Below are positions 57,201 through 64,000 of a DNA stretch of 64,000 bases, piece by piece (position 1 is the stretch's first letter; each line of letters begins with the position of its first letter). The stretch is taken from NCBI GenBank assembly GCA_012064415.1, contig SSNU01000067.1, forward strand, positions 157,607-221,606. Direction: 5' to 3'. Source of the DNA: Gyrodactylus bullatarudis (lineage: Eukaryota; Platyhelminthes; Monogenea; Gyrodactylidea; Gyrodactylidae). Position numbers and translations under genes: made by a program. The notes beneath the pieces are model-generated. The model had not been told where the DNA came from and made no database searches. It saw only the letters and a program-made list of their open reading frames with translations.

Positions 57201-60200
57201 TATCTGAGACTTCGTAGAAAAAAGTAGAGAAACTGAAATAAGAATCAGCTTTGAAATATTGAGGCTCCAAATCAACCAGAGTTTACATTCTAGGTTTAAC
57301 ACATTTTGGTAAGGTTTCTGCAGAATTGAATAGTTACTTAGATAATTTCGATAATGAATGAATTTAATTTAAATCTTGGCCATCAACATGGAAGAACAAA
57401 TTGTGTAGAAAAGTTCAACTTCTAATGTTTATAATACAATGTGTAAAACTTAGCCAATTGTGTTTTTATACTGATAACCCAAGAATGTCTTTTGTTGCCA
57501 TAGTTATGAAATAGATTATAAGATACCCTCTTTTTGTTTATAATTTCCGCTTCCTTGAATAAGTACAGCTATTCTCGATGAATTTGGGAATTCATGATTT
57601 TTACAAAAATCTCATTTTTTTCATTAAGGTATCGAAAATTTTGAAAGATTTTTTGGTAACTGATTCAAAATGTACACTTTTACTGAATTGAGAAAAAAAA
57701 TTTGGAAAAAAGTTTATTTATGTATAAATGAAAATGTTATTTTTAGTAAATACATTTCTGTAAATTAAATCGCTTTTTTTACTTGAATACTCTCTAGCTA
57801 AATGATTATTTTACGCTCATACATTGAAAGCTTATTCCGAATAAGATTAAATATTCCCATATTCGTGGTTTTCTAGCAGTACAGTTGGTATTACACAGTC
57901 TAGCAACATAAAAATTTTTTCATTTCAACTCAGTAAAATCTTGAGGCTAATATAATGAGATTCTGTAGATTTAAAAATTTTAGCTTACATTACAATTATA
58001 AAAAGACAGAAATGATCTGCAAACAATTCTCTACAACTCGTCGCCTCAAACTCCTGAGCTACCTCTTCTGGTTTAGAAGCTATGCTCGATAGTATCTCTC
58101 AAATTTCAATTCTTTTAGCAAAAGGGAAAAATTCAAATCATTTTTTCAAGTTGTTGGAACTGGCGCATGTGTGAAAATGGCTGAAATTTAGGAATCTGCT
58201 GTGAAAACTAGGGAAAACATCTCAAAAACAACCAAATACGCTGATTCTCACATTCTATTAATTCAAGATCGATTATTCATTGAAAAATGTTGAGATAATT
58301 TTTTTTGAAGAGGAGCGAGGGTGTTCTAATTTCAAGGGAAAAGGTTCCATGAATTTCTACACGATTCATTGATTTATTTCGTAGAAAAAATGTAAAATAC
58401 AATGATGACCAGATGTTATATCATTAAGGAGCTATATGTGTTGGAAATACAAAACAGCTGATTTTAAAATACACCTTGACCATGAACTACTATCCCACAG
58501 GAATTATCATTTGTATTTATTTCAAGTAAGGAATCCATAATTTGTTATCTCATAGCATTTGCTTTTCTACTATTTTCTTAATTCTGATCTTGACCCATCT
58601 ATAGAACATTTTTCCCCTCTTGTTTTGCAGTAATTTTTCTGAATGACAAAGAGACTAAGGGCTTTTTAACATCGGTGAAATGAAAACGAATTCCCTGCGG
58701 TGAGTTTTCATGTCAAACCTAATTTAACCAATTCTACAGTAGGACTAACTCTGAATATTTTTTAGAATAAGAAGCTTTCATTGACTGAGAAAGCCAGTAT
58801 TTTTTCACTGCTAATTGTACACAAATACAATATAAAAATATCTATAGAATAACAAAATAAGTAGACATATATTGATTCAAAAAAGCTGTATCTCATAAAG
58901 CAGATGAGTTAGAATGAGCAACTATTAAAGAGCTGTTGACGATAATTGTGTTTGAATCATCATACTTCGGCCGTTATATATATGAATATATGAAAATAAA
59001 AAAAACAGAGAATTTTGTAATTATTTTCAATCATAGTTCAGCAATATCTCTTTTAATGTACCAATTGTTGATTTATATTTATATATTCTACTGACAAATG
59101 AGAGAAACAATAATTTTTACAGATAGATAGTTATCACACATTTTACTCTAGTAAATTTGGAGAATATGAAGAAAAATTTTGACTGCTGAATTTGATTTGA
59201 TCTGATATTTCGAAACTTTTCTATATACAAACCTAATTGACATGAAGATGGGAATTTGCTTTCATTCTTCAAATATACAGGAATAGATTTTTTTGAATTC
59301 CATCAATGTCATGAGTTGTTGAGATCGAAAATTCTCCAATTCAACTTTGGACTAGACAATGCTATTAATTTTAGAATGAAAGAATGGCCAGAAAAAAAAT
59401 AAACTAAGACAAGGAAAAAATTTTCAACTTTTCCCGGCCTGTTGTTCTAATGAATTTTACTCCGAGAAATATTAAGTTTTTGGAAAGTTTTTGCAAAATA
59501 AAAAAGAAAAAGATTCTAACTCACCCGAGGTCCTATAGCTATTAAAAATACTTGTACATTCAGTTAAAAACTCAAGAAAAATTCACTGTTTTCGTTATCT
59601 ATCCTTTAGAAGTTACATTTGAATATGTATATGTTTTCAAAAGTCTACACAATTTTAATATGGCCATTTTGTTTATTTATCATTGAAATCTGAATTTGAT
59701 AGATATTTTTTTATGTGAAATATTTTATGACATAAAACAAAATATTTATTGCTTTGCTTTTTTTGTTTAAAAAATGGAAAAAAGAACAAGGAAATATAGA
59801 AGGGTTTCCCACTTGAAAAGAAATTTCACATGTTTTTTATCTCATTCGAATTGTATTTATTGTTGCAACACGATCTGATAAGAAAAATTAACTACATATT
59901 CATTACTCGTTAAAATACAGTATTTATTTCTTCTTATATAAAAAAATATTCAATTTATTCAACGTACACGCTGGTATTTTGTTGTCAAGACAGTCAGTTT
60001 CAATGATCTTGAAATATTTTTTATTTGAGTTTTTCGTTACGAGGGATAAGTATCTCTAATTGAATGTATAAAAGTCACATCTTGTCTTGAGAGAAGACTC
60101 GGCATGTATCCAATTTATAAGCTAGTATTTCTTTCAGGAGTAAAAATTAGAAAAAATGTCGAAAAATATTCAGATTCACACTTAAGGTCTAAAAGACCCC

Positions 60201-60747
60201 ATTTGTCAAATAGGCAATTTCCGTGATTAGTAATCATTGATTACCCATGCAAGGGTTAAGTAATACTTAATAAGTATCTTTGGCTAGCATCAGTGAAATC
60301 TATAAATCATACATATTTTTGTAGCTTAACCCTAGTAGATTAATAATTTCCATTCTAGTGAGTGGTGAAAAAAGAACTCAGCTCAAATTATTTTTTTTGA
60401 GAAAGTTTTGTGTTTTACCGGTGGAACAATGGAACGTGAAGGATTAAGATATTTACTCTCAATACACATTAGAGATAAATTTTGCAAATTATCGATTTTT
60501 AGCCTAGGTGATTTTCTGATCAAGGTCGGAGAGACAATTCTAATGATGAATAGAACGTACGGTCTTACTGGTATTTTAGATTCAGACACTAAAGTGGTGA
60601 AAATATTGTACTAACTTTAATGCAAGGTGAAATATTCTCGATTTTTATTTACACGATTTTCCACGTGCTAGTCAAAGATTTCAATGACAAACAAGCTTAC
60701 TAATTTAATTTCGATCAGAAAAAAGCTTAAAAATCAACATTTAAAGC
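54241..60747. other. Gene-poor stretch of 6.5 kb
   Basis: No coding gene or RNA gene was recognised on either strand. Features seen: 54835-55110 ends with 'GAGAAATAAACCTTTCATTC' and further ATTC units, like the 3' end of a retroelement; 57565-57650 repeats 19365-19470; 59225-59260 ('CTAATTGACATGAAGATGGG') is a fold-back element end; and an ACCAATCAG-type word lies at 55648-55656. The remainder is unassigned AT-rich sequence. Confidence 0.45.
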
Positions 60748-60921
60748 TCAAGGGTGTCGTAGTGGTATCTCACCTCTCATTCGGACCCCTTTACTCTCGG
60801 TCCCAGGTTCAAACCCTCCCACACCGGGCACATTAAACACTCTTTCTCTGTTCTCTTATTTGTACAATCATTAATCTTTATAATTCTGTATACAAATAAA
60901 AATGTTCGATTTCAAAAAAAG
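60748..60921 (+). mobile_element. tRNA-derived SINE, copy 1
   Basis: The A-box-like 'GTCGTAGTGGTATCTC' is followed after about 40 bases by the B box 'GGTTCAAACCC' (60806-60816), then 'ACACCGGGCACATTAAACAC', and a tail 'AAATGTTCGATTTCAAAAAA'. The copy at 63483-63642 shares the whole arrangement. The tRNA-like head suggests RNA polymerase III transcription; the partner LINE is unknown. Confidence 0.85.
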
Positions 60922-60999
60922 GAATTAATTAATTCAAAGTTGCTTGAAATTAGTATCATCAACATTTGCTGTTGATTGAGAAAAAATTGAAACTTTATG

Positions 61000-61208
61000 C
61001 CTATTATGTCACTATTTTTCCATTTTCCGTTTTTTTTGAACCTTCATAACTCTACTAGTTTGATAGGTTTCTGGATCAATTAAAGTTTAAATTGAAGCCC
61101 ACAATGTGAGTCTTGCATTAGCAATATTTTAGGCCAAATAACTTGGCATCTTCATAGCTAAATTTTGGTTTTTATAAAAATTGTGAAATAGTCTCGGCAC
61201 CGAAAGGG
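61000..61208 (+). mobile_element. piggyBac-type MITE, copy 2
   Basis: It ends with 'GTCTCGGCACCGAAAGGG' immediately before TTAA (61209-61212) and shares the full body with 62594-62797 in the opposite orientation. The left terminus is eroded near 61000. Confidence 0.8.
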
Positions 61209-61212
61209 TTAA

Positions 61213-62589
61213 GAAACATGATCGAATGAAAACTCAAACAAATCCAAAATCTACACCTAATGCAGATATTCGCAATGAATCTGAAATTTTGATTAATTAA
61301 TCTGAACCTTTGAACAGATAATTGAAGCATGCAAAGAAATCTGTGGATATTTATGTATAAAAATAAATTTTCATCTGCTACAAATGATTCATGATAGTTT
61401 TTCTTCAATATATGCACCGAGTGAATGTTAGAACTGTATATTTATGAATGAATTCAAAACCCTATAAATGAATCAACTTATGAATAGGTAATTCTATTCT
61501 TTTGGTAGTCAGGTTTTCATTCCACTAGGTTAAATGATTCTATACTATTATAGATATCTGTTTGTTCTTGGTTTGATAATATAGGAAACGTTATCATCAA
61601 TGGTGCATCTTATTGACTCCCTGTAATAACATATATTCTATGAATGAATGTAATAAATTGCATACAAATTCAAGCTTTTACAGATATTTTCGAAATTAAT
61701 TGTCATCCCCCTGTTTCGATACTACCTTAAAGATTTCCCCTAGATCTTATTGATCATTTTCAAACTTACTTTAAAAAAACTTTAATGTCTAAAGAATTAT
61801 ATTCCAAAAGTAATATTGATTTAAAATTTGTTTTCATAACTACGCCAAATTATATAAAAAATTGGAAAAATTTCAATTATTCCAGCAAGAAATTGTGGCT
61901 ATTATTTTACTCCTTTTACTCGAGAATCAGTTGGTTTTATTTCAATCTCAAAATGTCCGCAAATTATTATTGGCTGTATGTTTAAACTATTTTAATTGGA
62001 CGATTGATTAATTAGCCAATCAGAAATGCTTCTCGACTAAGTTGGTCTGAAGAGTCTCAAGACTATAAAATCTAAACTACTTGAAAAAAAATAAATAAGA
62101 GGACTTTAATTTCTAAATTTCATTTTATGCCCTGATTGATTCTTTAAACTAAAAAGTGCTTGGTTGAAAAATTAGATAGATAGAAATTAAAACAAGTTAA
62201 TTAGCGTGGACGAACTTATCAAAAGTATTTCTGATAATCAATCATTTTTCTCTCAAAGATTTCAACCCTCTAGGATAATAGTATCAGTAAATACTCTTAT
62301 AAAGGTAAGCAATGTTGTGTATTTCATCAAAATTTTCATTTGTTCATTCAAATAGATAGAAAGCATATATACCTCATGTACATCTAATGGTTGTGTATAA
62401 CCATAGACAGTTGTGTCATTACGAATAGTTGACCTAACCCTCGCCTTGTATTTTCTCTGAATGTTTCTTTTTAACAATCTTGACATGAAAATAACAATTA
62501 ATATTGATTTTGTATGTAAATCCAAGTAAGTCTTTTATCAAAACATGAACTAAAAGAAAAAGAAACAGCTATATATAATTGGAAGATCC
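61213..62589. other. Intergenic stretch, no gene recognised
   Basis: AT-rich with a GCCAATCAGAAA word near 62012. Short open frames lack any recognisable similarity. Confidence 0.4.
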
Positions 62590-62593
62590 TTAA

Positions 62594-62797
62594 CCCTTTC
62601 GGTGCCGAGACTATTTCACAATTTTTATAAAAACCAAAATTTAGCTATGAAGATACCAAGTTATTTGGCCTAAAATATTGCTAATGCAAGACTCACATTG
62701 TGGGCTTCAATTTAAACTTTAATTGATCCAGAAACCTATAAAACTGGTAGATTTTTAAAAAATTTGGAAAATGGACATTTATTAGGCACCGAAAGGG
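62594..62797 (-). mobile_element. piggyBac-type MITE, copy 3, complete
   Basis: 204 bp flanked on both sides by TTAA (62590-62593 and 62798-62801). The ends CCCTTTCGGTGCC and GGCACCGAAAGGG are perfect 13-base inverted repeats. CCC termini and a TTAA target are the signature of piggyBac-type transposition. There is no coding capacity. Confidence 0.9.
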
Positions 62798-62801
62798 TTA
62801 A

Positions 62802-63152
62802 AGCTCCAGAGACTGAAAAAATATAGAGGAATTTTTTTAAAAATAAACTCAAAAAGATTAAAGAAAGAAACCACACCGGAAAATATATTCTAAACGAAAA
62901 GTTGGTTTTTGAAAAAATGGCATATTCGTTATTCGGCGTATTTTGAAATGATAAAAAATAAGGATCACGATATATTTTATAGACCTTCCAAGAGAGATTT
63001 CAATTCTTTCTTCATCAAGCTCACGTATCAGCTTTGTGTTAAATATTCATAAATTAATCAAAATAATAATATAATTTAACAAACATATCCTATGATTTCA
63101 ATATTCTATTATCTTGCTTTAATTTTCTCTTTACCAAGTATGACTTATCTGA
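62802..63152. other. Short unassigned stretch before the LINE fragment
   Basis: AT-rich, no gene recognised. Confidence 0.4.
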
Positions 63153-63690
63153 TTGTCAGAACCTCCAATTCCGAAGCAAAAAAATTATTCTGACTATTCT
63201 CATCTCCGGCCTATCTCATCTCTCAATATTTTTCTATCGATTATCGACCGATTTCTAACTTCAGAAAATAAGTCATCATTACCAGTGCCCTTCCTCGATT
63301 CATCTCAACATAGTTTCCTCCCCCGCAAAAACACTTCGCAAACGAGTTGATATAAATTCCGGGGTTCCCCAAGGATCAACTATCGGCCCTCTTCTTTTTA
63401 ATCTTTGTTTCGCTGAAATTCAGCTCCCAAAGGATATTGAGGGTGTCCTTTTAAAATATGCGGATGATTTGAAATTCATCTTCTTTTTTTTGAAATCGAA
63501 CATTTTTATTTATATACAGAATTATAATGAATAAGGAAAGTACAAAAAGAGAACAGAGAAAGAGTGTTCAATGTGCCCGGTGTGGAAGGGTTTGAACCTT
63601 GGATGAGAGGTGAGAGAGATACCACTACGCTACGCTCTTTAAAGTAAATAATGCTCTTGACATTATTAAAATCAAGGGTTTTTTAGGGAA
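63153..63690 (+). mobile_element. LINE reverse-transcriptase fragment, interrupted
   Basis: 'PPIPKQKNYSDYSHLRPISS' and 'LNIFLSIIDRFLTSENKSSL' match the LINE at 39146-40990. After a deletion near 63340, another frame gives 'INSGVPQGSTIGPLLFNLCF' and 'VLLKYADDLKFIF', the RT catalytic block. A SINE interrupts it at 63483-63642, after which 'KVNNALDIIKI' plausibly continues the RT. The copy is defunct. Confidence 0.85.
63483..63642 (-). mobile_element. tRNA-derived SINE, copy 2, inserted in LINE
   Basis: The minus strand reads 'GCGTAGTGGTATCTCTCTCA', 'AAGGTTCAAACCCTTCCACA', 'CCGGGCACATTGAACACTC' and the tail 'AAATGTTCGATTTCAAAAAA'. Compared with copy 1 about 25 bases between the boxes are missing, so it may be inactive. 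It sits directly behind the YADD block of the LINE. Confidence 0.88.
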
Positions 63691-63800
63691 ATAATAGTGG
63701 TTAACAGGGGTATTTTGAAAAATGCCATGATTTTTTTGAAAAATGCCGGGACACACCGGAATATTTTTGAAAAATGCCGTGAAATATTTCAATTTTTTTC

Positions 63801-64000
63801 TAAATCTCTATCTTGATGTAAGTTTGCTTGGTTTTCGAGAATTCGACACCCAAATTCGACTCAAAAACTCCTCTGTGGCTGATTACTTAGAGGAAATCGA
63901 TCCTTCAAATTGGGCAGAACATGCTTTTCCTAAGTGCCGCTATGCACAAACAAATGAGCCATACACAGATTATTTCACAAAGATTTTCGATAAGATTCTT
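63801..64000 (+). mobile_element. Possible MULE-type transposase fragment (cut by window edge)
   Basis: The frame in 63885-64000 reads 'ADYLEEIDPSNWAEHAFPKC' then RYAQTNEPYTDYF, resembling the W..xxF..xRY..xTNxxE segment near the C-terminus of Mutator-like transposases. Only this piece is visible. The assignment rests on one motif. Confidence 0.35.

Noticed and set aside
60408..60614. 68-codon open frame beginning MCFTGG
   Set aside because: No similarity, splice context or codon bias; this length is expected by chance here.
1..64000. CRISPR arrays, bacterial operons or phage genes
   Set aside because: None seen; introns, SINEs, PLEs and metazoan genes identify the sequence as animal nuclear DNA.

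Overview
The window is animal nuclear DNA, very AT-rich, with small introns, standard GT-AG splice sites and a heavy load of transposable elements. The gene families are metazoan: annexin, erlin, ARNT, G-protein beta, MFAP1 and C-type-lectin-like secreted proteins. The composition, Penelope retroelements and small secreted lectin-like genes fit an arthropod, probably a crustacean such as a parasitic copepod. That placement is inference from style; no single sequence proves it.

Layout. Positions 1-410 hold tandem Penelope-like element (PLE) 3' tails. A compact gene cluster follows: a divergent annexin (2837-5020, +), an erlin gene (5082-6113, -; the stop codons of these two are only 61 bases apart) and an ARNT/tango bHLH-PAS factor (6390-16813, +). 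Erlin and ARNT start 276 bases apart, head to head. The last ARNT intron (about 5 kb) is full of rearranged PLE pieces and a 408-base assembly gap.

From 17.8 to 43 kb the window is mostly mobile-element debris: a PLE fragment split by a 347-bp MITE, a broken cathepsin-L-like gene (19866-20471, -), a truncated gypsy gag-pro-RT frame (21306-22940), a deleted DDE transposon (23390-24223), a nearly intact PLE with RT and GIY-YIG domains (26637-28757), long fold-back elements, an internally deleted PLE (34441-35890), a piggyBac relic, a LINE with AP-endonuclease and partial RT, and a Tc1/IS630-like transposase relic.

From 43 to 54 kb genes return: two head-to-head C-type-lectin-like genes, both apparently damaged, an intronless G-protein beta subunit (48108-49196, -), the spliceosomal factor MFAP1 (49927-51711, -) and an unrecognised Q/N/S-rich probable nuclear protein (52061-53535, +). 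The last 10 kb is gene-poor, with two copies of a tRNA-derived SINE, piggyBac-type MITEs with TTAA target sites, a LINE RT fragment and a possible MULE fragment at the edge.

The genes do not form a pathway. They are housekeeping or signalling genes (ER quality control, splicing, G-protein signalling, bHLH-PAS transcription) separated by repeats. No evidence was seen of an operon, CRISPR array or defence island. The most unusual items are a PLE copy with an inverted 5' part (a twin-priming-like structure), an annexin without recognisable calcium-binding loops, an ARNT with an enlarged PAS-B, and the unrecognised 479-residue protein.
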